Shown here piece after piece: positions 18,038 through 26,507 of a DNA stretch of 64,000 nt. How positions within the stretch are numbered: position 1 is the stretch's first letter; each line of letters starts with the position of its first letter. A program made the translations under genes and the position numbers. The notes under the pieces were generated by a model. The model saw only the letters and a list, made by a program, of their open reading frames with translations, did not search any database and was not told where the DNA came from. Origin of the DNA: Nocardia pseudovaccinii NBRC 100343 (lineage in GTDB: Bacteria; Actinomycetota; Actinomycetes; Mycobacteriales; Mycobacteriaceae); assembly GCF_001613225.1 (NCBI RefSeq), contig NZ_BDBY01000158.1, positions 1 through 64,000 of the forward strand, read 5' to 3'.

Positions 18038-18760
18038 TCAGATACCGTCGGTCAGCGCCTGATAGGCGGCGCCCGCGGCCTTCTGCTCGGCTTCCTTCTT
18101 GGAGCGGCCGACGCCCTGACCGTACGGACGACCGCCGATCACGGTGGTCGCCGTGAATTCCTTGTCGTGGTCGGGACCGGTCGAGGTGATCTCGTAGCTG
18201 GGCACGCCGAGGCCACGTTCGGCGGTGAGCTCCTGCAGACTGGTCTTCCAGTCCAGTCCGGCGCCCATCCGCGGTCCGCGCTCGAGCAGATCGGCGAACA
18301 GCCGCAGCACCACCTCACGCGCGACATCGATACCGTGCTCGAGATGGACTGCGCCGAGCAGTGACTCCATGCCGTCGGCGAGAATGCTCGGCTTATCCCG
18401 GCCGCCGGTGAGCTCCTCGCCCTTACCGAGCAGCAGGTGCACGCCGAGCCCGCCCTCGCCGAGCCCGCGCGCCACCTCGGCGAGCGCGTGCATATTCACC
18501 ACGCTCGCCCGCAGCTTGGCCAGTTCGCCCTCGGACTTGTCCGGGTGCTCGTGGTACAGCCGCTCGGTGATGCTCAGGCCGAGGACCGAGTCGCCGAGGA
18601 ATTCCAGACGCTCGTTGGTCGGCAGTCCGCCGTTCTCGTACGCGTACGACCGGTGCGTCAGCGCCAGCCGCAGCAGATCGGCCCGCACGTCGACGCCGAG
18701 CGCCGCGAGCAGGCTCGCATGTTCACCGGACGCGCCGGATTCGTCCCTACTGGCGGTCAC
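18038..18760 (-). CDS. rnc: Ribonuclease III
   Basis: Double-strand-specific endoribonuclease for rRNA and mRNA processing. 240 aa. Signature [14 protein letters not shown] (acidic metal ligands), [15 protein letters not shown] with the second catalytic Glu/Asp set, and a C-terminal dsRNA-binding domain ([14 protein letters not shown] ... [17 protein letters not shown]). Start is GTG at 18760. rpmF lies 22 nt upstream, so the genes are probably co-transcribed, as in other actinobacteria. Confidence 0.95.
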   Translation of the reverse strand: MTASRDESGASGEHASLLAALGVDVRADLLRLALTHRSYAYENGGLPTNERLEFLGDSVLGLSITERLYHEHPDKSEGELAKLRASVVNMHALAEVARGLGEGGLGVHLLLGKGEELTGGRDKPSILADGMESLLGAVHLEHGIDVAREVVLRLFADLLERGPRMGAGLDWKTSLQELTAERGLGVPSYEITSTGPDHDKEFTATTVIGGRPYGQGVGRSKKEAEQKAAGAAYQALTDGI

Positions 18761-18782
18761 GTCGATACGACAGGTCGAACGA

Positions 18783-18965
18783 TCAGACAGCAGCGGTGAC
18801 CTGGCGGCCCTTGTAGGTGCCGCAGGAGGGGCACGCGATATGCGGCAGCGTCTTCTCGCCGCAGGCGCGGTTCGGGCACGTGATCAGGGTCGGCGCGGTG
18901 GCCTTCCACTGGCTGCGCCGCGACCTGGTGTTGGAACGGGACATCCGGCGCTTCGGAACGGCCAC
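18783..18965 (-). CDS. rpmF: 50S ribosomal protein L32
   Basis: 60 aa, start [20 protein letters not shown]. Zinc-ribbon-type cysteines are present ([10 protein letters not shown] ... CPSCGTY), so this is the Cys-containing form. GTG start at 18965 with GGAGAAG 6 nt upstream. It lies between the DUF177 gene and rnc, the conserved actinobacterial order. Confidence 0.96.
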   Translation of the reverse strand: MAVPKRRMSRSNTRSRRSQWKATAPTLITCPNRACGEKTLPHIACPSCGTYKGRQVTAAV

Positions 18966-19019
18966 GACTACTTCTCCTCTTGTCCTATTGCTTGCCGGTA
19001 CGGCAGCACTGTCTCGGTC

Positions 19020-19652
19020 TTAATGGTCTGTGTTGGTTGCACCCGAATCGGGGCTGCCATTGCCGGGCGACTCGGCGGCGAACTTCGCCAACCCGGCCCA
19101 GCGAGGGTCAAGTATCTCATGCCCATGGCCGGAACCCGCAATCGCCATCCGGACACCGCATTCCGGGCACAGGCCCGCGCAGTCCGGAGCGCACAGCGGC
19201 TGCAGCGGCAGCTCCAAGCCGATCTGGTCCGTGATCACCGGTTCCAGGTCGATCTTGTCGTCGACGATGCGGTAGATCTCGTCGTCCTCGGTGGTCTGCT
19301 CGGTCGCGCTGTGCGGGTAGGCGAACAGCTCGGTGAGCTGAATTTCCACCGTTGCGGTGAACGGTTCGAGGCAGCGCGCGCACTCACCGGCTGTCGGCCC
19401 GGAGACCGTCCCGGTGACGAGCACACCCTCGGACACCGCCTGCAACTGCAGATCGAGGTCCACCTCGGCGCCCACCGGAATGGCGATCAGATCCAGCCCG
19501 ATCCGCTCGTCGGTGGTGACGACGCGATGCAACTCTTTCATCGTGCCGGGGCGACGGCCCAGGCTGATGACATCCAGCACGAAACCCGCGTCCGGCGCAC
19601 GGCGCGAGGCCGAACGAGGGCGCGAATCGGGACCGGAACCGGCGGACATCAC
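19020..19652 (-). CDS. DUF177 / YceD family protein
   Basis: 210 aa. Contains the family's CARCLEPF motif and the C-terminal Cys cluster CAPDCAGLCPECG, which may bind metal. Proteins of this family sit directly upstream of rpmF across bacteria and are linked to 23S rRNA metabolism or large-subunit assembly. The N-terminus (MMSAGSGPDSRPRSASRRAP) is low-complexity. M. tuberculosis homologue in the same position: Rv2926c. Confidence 0.88.
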   Translation of the reverse strand: MMSAGSGPDSRPRSASRRAPDAGFVLDVISLGRRPGTMKELHRVVTTDERIGLDLIAIPVGAEVDLDLQLQAVSEGVLVTGTVSGPTAGECARCLEPFTATVEIQLTELFAYPHSATEQTTEDDEIYRIVDDKIDLEPVITDQIGLELPLQPLCAPDCAGLCPECGVRMAIAGSGHGHEILDPRWAGLAKFAAESPGNGSPDSGATNTDH

Positions 19653-19726
19653 GAACTCACTTCACATTCGAGGGGAAATGGGCAACCACTCCACAATACG
19701 CGAGGGCCCGGTGCGGACCCAAACCG

Positions 19727-20473
19727 TCAGCGACGGTAGTCGGCCGCGTAATCCGGAGCGCCCGCACCCGAGCGCAGTTGGTGACGTCCGCCGCGCACGG
19801 TCCGCAGAGTGGAGTTGAGGGTCTCCTCGAAGTCGGCGAGCCTGCTGTCGACGTAATGGTCGCATTCGTCGCGCATCCGATCGGCCTCTTCGTTCGCACC
19901 GTCGATCAACCGGGCCGATTCGGCATGTGCGGCACGCACCACTTCGGTCTGCGTGACCAAGCGGTCGCGCTCGGCCTCACCCTCGGCGACCGAACGGTCA
20001 TAGGAGGCCTTGCCCGCCTCGATCATCCGCTCGGATTCGATGCGGGCCCGACCGGTGACGGCCTCGAATTCGGCATTGCCGTCGGCGACGATGCGATCGG
20101 CCTCGGCCTGTGCGGTATTCACCAGGTGGTCGGCGTGCGCGCTGGCCTCGGCGACCATGCGGTCGGCGTGCGCCTTGGCGTCGGCGAGAATCCGGTCGGC
20201 CTCCTCGCGGGCCGATCCGATGGTCTGGTGCGCCTGGTCGTTGGCGGTGGTCACGGTCGTCTCGGCGGTGTTGCGGGCGTCGGAGACGATCTTGTCGCGA
20301 TGATCGAGCACATCCTGGGCGTCGTCGAGTTCGCCGGGCAGTGCATCGCGCACGTCGTCGAGCAGTTCGAGCACATCACCGCGCGGCACGATGCAGCTGC
20401 GGGTCGGCGGGATGCCGCGTGCTTCTTCGACAATGGCGACCAGCTCGTCGAGAGCTTCGAATACGCGATACAT
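19727..20473 (-). CDS. sepIVA: SepIVA-like DivIVA-domain cell-division protein
   Basis: 248 aa from MYRVFEALDELVAIVEEARG. An N-terminal DivIVA-like segment is followed by a very long coiled coil rich in Ala, Asp, Glu and Arg (REEADRILADAKAHADRMVA, QAEADRIVADGNAEFEAVTG). In M. tuberculosis the same position holds SepIVA (Rv2927c), a DivIVA-family protein that acts in septation and envelope synthesis. The start at 20473 is supported by the conserved N-terminus; the upstream in-frame ATG at 20602 adds unconserved sequence. Gene order and length support orthology. Confidence 0.85.
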   Translation of the reverse strand: MYRVFEALDELVAIVEEARGIPPTRSCIVPRGDVLELLDDVRDALPGELDDAQDVLDHRDKIVSDARNTAETTVTTANDQAHQTIGSAREEADRILADAKAHADRMVAEASAHADHLVNTAQAEADRIVADGNAEFEAVTGRARIESERMIEAGKASYDRSVAEGEAERDRLVTQTEVVRAAHAESARLIDGANEEADRMRDECDHYVDSRLADFEETLNSTLRTVRGGRHQLRSGAGAPDYAADYRR

Positions 20474-20776
20474 GCTCCTACCCCACTCTCGTGCAGACCT
20501 ACAGCGAAACTTTCCGCCGTGGCCCAGTGTGCCCCTCGTCACGGCTCGTGCCGAGTCCCCCACCGGTGTGTCGTGCAGGTGTCTCGTACGCCACAAAAAC
20601 AAGTGGAGGATATGTCTCCACTTGGTGTTACATTTATCGGGAAGGTCGCACCAAGATCTTCTTAAGTGGATCGCAGGCCCTGACCGGGACTGTGGGGTTA
20701 GAGGAGGCCGACCGGGCGGATTGCGATGACCATCGCGGTTGTCCGTACCGAAGGCTCGTGTGGGATCGGAAAGACA
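20474..20776. other. Divergent intergenic region sepIVA-gtrA
   Basis: 303 bp with no supported gene. It contains the palindrome reported at 20601-20623, a second inverted repeat CTTGGTG (20621-20627) / CACCAAG (20649-20655), and a further AAGTGGA at 20664-20670. An alternative in-frame gtrA start lies at 20726. In M. tuberculosis this junction carries the PDIM/PGL lipid locus. Confidence 0.5.
20601..20623. promoter_or_regulatory. Operator-like palindrome
   Basis: AAGTGGAG-N7-CTCCACTT, perfect 8-bp arms, centred about 138 bp from sepIVA and 165 bp from gtrA. The left half-site word AAGTGGA recurs at 20664. It is a plausible regulator site or a structured leader of the gtrA transcript. Confidence 0.4.
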
Positions 20777-21292
20777 ATGACCGTACTGGAACTACCGCGG
20801 ACGACGGTTCTGCCCGCAAGCAGCCTGTACACACCGTGGGCGGGGCCTTACCCCGTGCTGCAGCCGGGGACGGCCGCTCGGTTCGGCCAGTTGATGCAGT
20901 ATCTGCGTGGCGACCGCGCGCTGGCTCAGCTGATCCGCTTCGCCCTGGTCGGTGGTTCCAGCAATATCGCCTACGTGCTGCTGTTCTTCGCGATGCACGG
21001 CGTCGGTCCCCTGGTCGCCAATATCGCGGGCTCGGTCGTGAGCACCGTGATCGCCAATGAAATGCACCGTCAGCTCACCTTCCATGCCGCAGGCCGGGTC
21101 GGCTGGTTCACCGCTCAGTGGGAGGGCGGCGGGCTCGCGCTGGTCGGACTCGGGATCACCACCGCCGCACTGGCCGCGCTCGAGCTGTGGGCACCCGGCA
21201 TGGGCGGTACGTTCCAGGCCGCGGCTGTCCTGGTCATTACCGCCGCGGTCGGTGGTATGCGCTTCCTCGCCCTGCGAGGCTTGGTCTTCTGA
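20777..21292 (+). CDS. GtrA family membrane protein
   Basis: 171 aa from the ATG at 20777 (GGAAAG a few nt upstream); an alternative start at 20726 adds 17 residues. Four hydrophobic segments are visible, beginning LAQLIRFALVGGSSNIAYVL, which is the typical GtrA start (RF-x-LVGG). GtrA-type proteins help move lipid-linked sugars across the membrane in cell-wall polysaccharide synthesis; in mycobacteria a member works in arabinogalactan assembly. A strong terminator follows the stop. Confidence 0.82.
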   Translation: MTVLELPRTTVLPASSLYTPWAGPYPVLQPGTAARFGQLMQYLRGDRALAQLIRFALVGGSSNIAYVLLFFAMHGVGPLVANIAGSVVSTVIANEMHRQLTFHAAGRVGWFTAQWEGGGLALVGLGITTAALAALELWAPGMGGTFQAAAVLVITAAVGGMRFLALRGLVF

Positions 21293-21306
21293 TCAACAGC
21301 CCATAC

Positions 21307-21342
21307 AAATCCGCCCCGGTTCTTCGGAACCGGGGCGGATTT
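21307..21342. terminator. Bidirectional terminator, 16-bp perfect stem with TTCG loop
   Basis: Perfect 16-bp stem closed by an extra-stable TTCG tetraloop, flanked by AAA on the left and TTT on the right. It can work for gtrA (plus) and coaD (minus), which converge here. Confidence 0.9.
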
Positions 21343-21354
21343 CGTTGGGGGCGT

Positions 21355-21840
21355 TCAGCCTTTGCGTTCAGCCAGGCGATCGAGCAGGCGCTTGTGGACG
21401 GCGGGTGGGAGCATGTCGGTGACATCGCCGCCGTAGGTCGCGACCTCCTTGACCAGTGAGCTGGACAGGAAGCTGAAGGTCGGGTTGGTGGCGATGAAGA
21501 AGGTGTCGACGCCGCTGAGCTTCTTGTTCATCTGCGCCATTTGCAGTTCGTAGCCGAAGTCGGTGGCATCACGCAGACCCTTGACGATCGCGCTGATCCC
21601 CTCCTGCTTGGCGAAATCCACCGTCAGCCCCTGCCAGGACTCCACCCGCACATTGGGCAGGTGCGCGGTGGCCTCGCGCAGCATCTCCATGCGCTCCTCC
21701 ACGCTGAACATGCCCTGTTTCTTGGGATTGACCATGACGGTCACCACGACCTCGTCGAACTGAGCCGCGGCCCGCGCGAAGACGTCGATGTGTCCATTGG
21801 TCACCGGGTCGAACGAGCCCGGGCACAGCGCTCCTGCCAT
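21355..21840 (-). CDS. coaD: Phosphopantetheine adenylyltransferase
   Basis: Fourth step of coenzyme A synthesis: ATP plus 4'-phosphopantetheine gives dephospho-CoA. 161 aa, normal length. Nucleotidylyltransferase motif [20 protein letters not shown], substrate motif [19 protein letters not shown], and the C-terminal [11 protein letters not shown]. It is preceded on the same strand by rsmD (54 nt) as in M. tuberculosis (Rv2965c-Rv2966c). Confidence 0.96.
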   Translation of the reverse strand: MAGALCPGSFDPVTNGHIDVFARAAAQFDEVVVTVMVNPKKQGMFSVEERMEMLREATAHLPNVRVESWQGLTVDFAKQEGISAIVKGLRDATDFGYELQMAQMNKKLSGVDTFFIATNPTFSFLSSSLVKEVATYGGDVTDMLPPAVHKRLLDRLAERKG

Positions 21841-21894
21841 GAACAGACGGTATCAGGAGGCCGGATCCGCAACTCGAATGCCGCGACGGCGGAG

Positions 21895-22455
21895 TTACTC
21901 CGGGGCGAATTCGGCTAGTTCGATGCGGGTTTCACCGTATTTGCGCGCCTTGGCGGGGACATAGCCTGCGGGCCAGACGATCTCGGGTGAGCGGATGGAA
22001 CGCTCCACCACGACGAGGGCCTCCGGTGCCAGCCAGTCGTGTTCGGCGAGGGCGCGCAGGTCGGCGGTGACCGTCGCGGTGTCGACGTCGTAGGGCGGGT
22101 CGGAGAAGACCACGTCGTACTTGCCCGCACCGCCACCCGCCAGGACAGTGGCGACGGTGCCGATGCGGAGTTCGGCGCCCGGCAGGCCGAGGTCGGCGAT
22201 ATTGCCGCGCACGATGGCCGCGGCCTTGCGGTCGGATTCGATGAGCGTGGCGTGGGTGGCGCCGCGGGAAAGCGCTTCCAGGCCCAGTGCGCCGGATCCG
22301 GCGTAGAGGTCGAGTACGCGGACGCCGTCGAAATCGATGCGGGCGTCCAGGGCGCTGAACAGCGCCTCGCGCACCCGATCGGAGGTGGGCCGGGTACCCG
22401 CGGGCGGGACGCGTAGCCGCCGCCCGCCCGCGGTACCCGCGACAATCCGGGTCAT
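21895..22455 (-). CDS. rsmD: 16S rRNA (guanine(966)-N2)-methyltransferase RsmD
   Basis: 186 aa. SAM-binding motif VLDLYAGSGALGLEALSRGA, catalytic motif FSDPPYDVD, and the RsmD-typical N-terminus MTRIVAGTAGGRRLRVPPAG with TSDRVREALFSAL. It methylates G966 of 16S rRNA in 30S particles. Its start overlaps the pyc stop by 4 nt, so translation is coupled to pyc. Confidence 0.95.
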   Translation of the reverse strand: MTRIVAGTAGGRRLRVPPAGTRPTSDRVREALFSALDARIDFDGVRVLDLYAGSGALGLEALSRGATHATLIESDRKAAAIVRGNIADLGLPGAELRIGTVATVLAGGGAGKYDVVFSDPPYDVDTATVTADLRALAEHDWLAPEALVVVERSIRSPEIVWPAGYVPAKARKYGETRIELAEFAPE

Positions 22456-25400
22456 TCGGCCGCGGACTCGCGCACCGTGAGTTCGACCAGCAGGTCACCG
22501 CCTTCGACCTGTTGCACCTTGCCGATCGCGACGCGGCCGACGATGCCTGCGCGCGGCGCGGTGATCGCGGCCTCCATCTTCATCGCCTCGATGGTGCCGA
22601 CGATATCGCCCGCCGCGATCGAATCGCCTTCGGACACAGCCAGTGTCACCACACCGGCGAACGGGGCGGCGATATGGCCCGCGTTGTTCTTGTCGGCCTT
22701 CTCCGCGGCCGGGATATCGCTGGCGATGGAGCGGTCGCGCACGGCGACCGGGCGCAGTTGGCCGTTCATGATGCACATGACCGTGCGCATACCGCGCTCA
22801 TCGGGTTCGGAGATGGCCTCCAGTCCGATGAGCAGGGTGACGCCCTTCTCCAGTTGCACACGGTGTTCCTCGCCGCGGCGCAGTCCGTAGAAGAACTGGT
22901 TGGCCGACAGGCCCATGGTGTCGCCGTACTTTTCCCGGTGCGCGAGGAATTCGGCGGTGGGACCTGGGAAGAGCAGGCGGTTGAGCGTGGCACGGCGTTC
23001 TTCGGAGGAACCGGCGAGTCCGGCCTCGTCAGCGGGGGTCAGCGGGGTCTCCGGCTTGGCCGGTCCGCGTCCGGCCAATGCGCGGCTGCGGAACGGTTCG
23101 GGCCAGCCGCCCGCCGGATTGCCGAGTTCGCCACGCAGGAATCCGATGACCGAATCCGGAATGTCGTAGCGGCCCGGATCGGCGGCGAAGCTTTCGATAT
23201 CGACACCGGTGCCGACCAGCGCGAGCGCGAGGTCGCCGACCACCTTCGAGGACGGTGTGACCTTGACCAGTCGGCCCAGCAGCCGGTCCGCCGCAGCGTA
23301 TTTCGCCTCGACCTCTTCGAAACGGTCACCGAGACCGAGCGCGATGGCCTGCTGACGCAGATTCGACAGCTGACCACCCGGGATTTCGTGGGTGTACACC
23401 CGGCCGGTCGGCGCGGGCAGCCCGGATTCGAAGGGCGCGTACACCTTTCGCAGCGCCTCCCAGTACGGCTCCAGATCGCAGACGTTCCGCAGACTGAGAC
23501 CGGTGTCGAATTCGCTGTGCGCGGCAGCCGCGACGATCGCGGAAAGCGCTGGCTGACTGGTGGTTCCGGCCATGGCGGCACTCGCGCCGTCGACCGCGTC
23601 GGCACCGGCCTGCCAGGCGGCGAGGTAGGTGGCCAGCTGACCGCCGGGAGTGTCGTGGGTGTGCACGTGCACCGGCAGGTCGAAGTTGCTGCGCAGCGCG
23701 GAGACCAGGGTCGCGGCGGCCGGAGCGCGCAGCAGGCCCGCCATATCCTTGATGGCCAGCACGTGCGCGCCCGCGTCGACGATCTGCTCGGCGAGTTTGA
23801 GGTAGTAGTCGAGGGTATACAGGGTTTCGTCCGGGTTGGACAGGTCGCCGGTGTAGCTCATCGCGACTTCCGCGATGGCCGTACCGGTTTCGCGTACCGC
23901 GTCGATGGCCGGACGCATCTGGTCGACGTTGTTGAGTGCGTCGAAGATGCGGAAGATGTCGATGCCGGTGTCGGTGGCTTCCTGCACGAACGCGCGCGTC
24001 ACCTGCTCCGGGTACGGCGTGTAGCCGACGGTATTGCGTCCGCGCAGCAGCATCTGCAGACAGATATTCGGCACGGCCTCGCGCAGCGCGGCCAGCCGCT
24101 CCCACGGGTCCTCGTACAGGAAGCGCAGCGCCACATCGTAAGTCGCGCCGCCCCATGCCTCGATCGACAGCAGTTCCGGTGTCAGGCGCGCGACATGCCC
24201 GGCGACACCGAGCAGGCCATTGGTACGCACCCGAGTGGCCAGCAGCGACTGGTGTGCGTCGCGGAAGGTGGTGTCGGTGACGCCGACGGCCTTCTGCTCA
24301 CGCAGCGCCTGCGCGAAACCCTCCGGGCCCAGGCGCAGCAGCCGCTGACGGGAACCATCCGGCGGCGGCACGCTCAGATCGATCGCGGGCAGCTTGTCGT
24401 GCGGGTACACCGTGGTCGGACGCTCACCGTGCGGCTTGTTCACCGTGATATCGGCCAGGTAGTTCAGGATCCTGGTGCCGCGGTCGGCCGAACCGCGCAG
24501 GGTCAGCAACTGCGGGCGCTCATCGATGAACGAGGTGGTAACCCGGCCCGCCTTGAAGTCCGGATCGTCGAGCACCGCGAGCAGGAACGGAATATTGGTG
24601 GTGACGCCGCGGATACGGAATTCCGCGAGCGCGCGGCTGGCTCTGGCCACGGCGGCGGGCAGATCGCGGCCGCGGCAGGTGAGCTTGACCAGCATCGAGT
24701 CGAAGTAGGCGCCGATCTCCGCGCCCAGGTTCGCGCCGCCGTCGAGGCGGATGCCCGCGCCGCCGGGGGTGCGGTAGGCGGTGATGCGGCCGGTGTCGGG
24801 GCGGAAGCCGTTGGCCGGATCCTCGGTGGTGATCCGGCACTGCAGGGCCGCACCGCGAATGGCGACCTTGTCCTGGCTCAGACCGAGCTGTTCGAGGCTC
24901 TCCCCCGCCGCGATGCGCAGCTGGGACTGCACCAGATCGACATCGGTGATCTCCTCGGTCACCGTGTGCTCGACCTGAATGCGCGGGTTCATCTCGATGA
25001 AGACGTGGTTGCCGCGCTCGTCGAGCAGGAATTCGACGGTGCCCGCGCAGCTGTAGCCGATCTGACGGGCGAAGGCCACCGCGTCGTTGCAGATACGTTC
25101 GCGCAGTGCGGGATCCAGGTTCGGGGCGGGCGCTAGCTCGATCACCTTCTGATGGCGGCGCTGCACCGAACAGTCGCGTTCGAACAGGTGCATGACGTTG
25201 CCGTGCTGGTCGGCCAGGATCTGCACCTCGATATGGCGCGGGTTCACCACGGCCTGTTCAAGGAACACGGTCGGATCACCGAAGGCCGACTCCGCCTCAC
25301 GAGACGCGGCCTCGATCGATTCGCGCAGCTGCGCGGGATCGGCGACCCGCCGCATGCCGCGGCCACCGCCACCCGCGACGGCCTTCACGAAGATCGGATA

Positions 25401-25856
25401 CTCCAGTGCCTCGGATGCGACCAGCAGCTCGTCCACGTCGGCCGACGGCGCGCTGGATTTCAGCACCGGCAGACCCGCCTCCCGCGCCGCCTCGATCGCG
25501 CGGGCCTTGTTACCAGCCAGTTCGAGTACTTCAGCCGACGGACCGATGAAGGTGATGCCCTCGCGCGCACAGGCCGCCGCGAGGTCCGGGTTCTCGGACA
25601 GGAAGCCGTAACCGGGGTAAATCGCGTCGGCGCCCGCGGACTTGGCCGCCTCGATGATCGCCTCTATCGACAGGTACGCCCGGACCGGGTGCCCCTCTTC
25701 GCCGATCTGGTAGGACTCCGCGGCCTTCAACCGGTGGACCGAGTTGCGGTCCTCGTACGGGAAGACGGCGACCGTCCCGATGCCGAGTTCGTAGGCCGCG
25801 CGGAAGGCGCGGATGGCGATCTCGCCACGGTTGGCAACCAAGACTTTCGAGAACAT
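22452..25856 (-). CDS. pyc: Pyruvate carboxylase
   Basis: Converts pyruvate, bicarbonate and ATP to oxaloacetate (anaplerosis). 1134 aa with all domains in one chain: an N-terminal biotin carboxylase (VLVANRGEIAIRAFRAAYEL, GGGGRGMRRV, FIEMNPRIQVEHTVTEEITD), a carboxyltransferase (VTDTTFRDAHQSLLATRVR, the metal site HVHTHDTPGGQ), and a C-terminal biotinyl domain with EAMKMEA, biotin Lys1093. ATG at 25856 is the conserved N-terminus MFSKVLVANRGEIA. It is first in the pyc-rsmD-coaD unit. Confidence 0.97.
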   Translation of the reverse strand: MFSKVLVANRGEIAIRAFRAAYELGIGTVAVFPYEDRNSVHRLKAAESYQIGEEGHPVRAYLSIEAIIEAAKSAGADAIYPGYGFLSENPDLAAACAREGITFIGPSAEVLELAGNKARAIEAAREAGLPVLKSSAPSADVDELLVASEALEYPIFVKAVAGGGGRGMRRVADPAQLRESIEAASREAESAFGDPTVFLEQAVVNPRHIEVQILADQHGNVMHLFERDCSVQRRHQKVIELAPAPNLDPALRERICNDAVAFARQIGYSCAGTVEFLLDERGNHVFIEMNPRIQVEHTVTEEITDVDLVQSQLRIAAGESLEQLGLSQDKVAIRGAALQCRITTEDPANGFRPDTGRITAYRTPGGAGIRLDGGANLGAEIGAYFDSMLVKLTCRGRDLPAAVARASRALAEFRIRGVTTNIPFLLAVLDDPDFKAGRVTTSFIDERPQLLTLRGSADRGTRILNYLADITVNKPHGERPTTVYPHDKLPAIDLSVPPPDGSRQRLLRLGPEGFAQALREQKAVGVTDTTFRDAHQSLLATRVRTNGLLGVAGHVARLTPELLSIEAWGGATYDVALRFLYEDPWERLAALREAVPNICLQMLLRGRNTVGYTPYPEQVTRAFVQEATDTGIDIFRIFDALNNVDQMRPAIDAVRETGTAIAEVAMSYTGDLSNPDETLYTLDYYLKLAEQIVDAGAHVLAIKDMAGLLRAPAAATLVSALRSNFDLPVHVHTHDTPGGQLATYLAAWQAGADAVDGASAAMAGTTSQPALSAIVAAAAHSEFDTGLSLRNVCDLEPYWEALRKVYAPFESGLPAPTGRVYTHEIPGGQLSNLRQQAIALGLGDRFEEVEAKYAAADRLLGRLVKVTPSSKVVGDLALALVGTGVDIESFAADPGRYDIPDSVIGFLRGELGNPAGGWPEPFRSRALAGRGPAKPETPLTPADEAGLAGSSEERRATLNRLLFPGPTAEFLAHREKYGDTMGLSANQFFYGLRRGEEHRVQLEKGVTLLIGLEAISEPDERGMRTVMCIMNGQLRPVAVRDRSIASDIPAAEKADKNNAGHIAAPFAGVVTLAVSEGDSIAAGDIVGTIEAMKMEAAITAPRAGIVGRVAIGKVQQVEGGDLLVELTVRESAAE

Positions 25857-26169
25857 TGAACTAAGGTACCCGGCCCGGAATCGCGGGCTGACAGGGAAGT
25901 CCCATTAACGGAAACTTCACAACGAGTCCTAGCAGAGTTGCAAAGTTTTGTTCATCCCACCGACACATCTCACCGTCCGTCGCGGTCACAAGTGCGGACG
26001 GGCGCCACCGTCGACTGGAGAGCACCTGGCGACAACTTCGCAAACGCGCGACACATCGAACGCGGTGACAATCCGATTGCGCGGCCGCCTATGCTGGTTG
26101 ACGCAGCTGGTTCGCCGTGCGCAGACGAGATGGAGCCCCGACGTCGCGTCACGGAGTCGAGTTCGCGGA
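25857..26169. other. Intergenic region between pyc and the metE riboswitch
   Basis: 313 bp with no supported gene. A candidate plus-strand promoter for metE is GTGACA (26065-26070), a 19-bp spacer, then TATGCT (26090-26095). That would start transcription about 70 nt before the riboswitch core. The part next to pyc must hold its minus-strand promoter, which I cannot place. Confidence 0.45.
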
Positions 26170-26375
26170 TCGGCGTAACCGGTGCGCGGACGAGAGGGAA
26201 CCCGGTGAGAATCCGGGACTGTCCCGCAGCGGTATGCAGGAACGACCGCCGTCATCAGCACTGGGTGGATACCCGGGAAGCGACGGCCAGTAGGTGAGCC
26301 CCGTACGGGGTCGGCCAGAAGGCCCGTGCCCGCAAGTCCGAAGACCTGCCAGCCGTGTCGGATACGCTGTATCCG
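26170..26375 (+). promoter_or_regulatory. Cobalamin (B12) riboswitch controlling metE
   Basis: The conserved core is visible: GAGGGAACCCGGTGAGAATC followed by CGGGACTGTCCCGCAGC (26194-26230), then a variable arm, and the B12-box-like CGCAAGTCCGAAGACCTGCC (26331-26350). It sits in the leader of the B12-independent methionine synthase gene. The family logic is clear: when cobalamin is plentiful the riboswitch lowers metE expression. The expression platform should lie in 26376-26507; I could not resolve whether it hides the ribosome site (GGAG at about 26498) or forms a terminator. The outer boundaries are approximate. Confidence 0.9.
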
Positions 26376-26507
26376 GCGGCCACCGCCTCGTGGATTGGGC
26401 GCGCGGACCTCTGTGCGATTGTCGGGCTCCGTTGGTGCACCGGCACGTCACTCGGTCTCCGCTAGCTCGTAGGGCGATGGTCTTCGATCTCAGCACTGGA
26501 GAAATTC

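Noticed and set aside
22512..25136. 874-aa plus-strand ORF opposite pyc
   Set aside because: Long only because pyc codon use avoids stops on the other strand; no motif, and pyc is certain.
26108..26400. Possible T-box leader upstream of metE
   Set aside because: The conserved core matches a cobalamin riboswitch; there is no T-box sequence or anticodon-like specifier arrangement.
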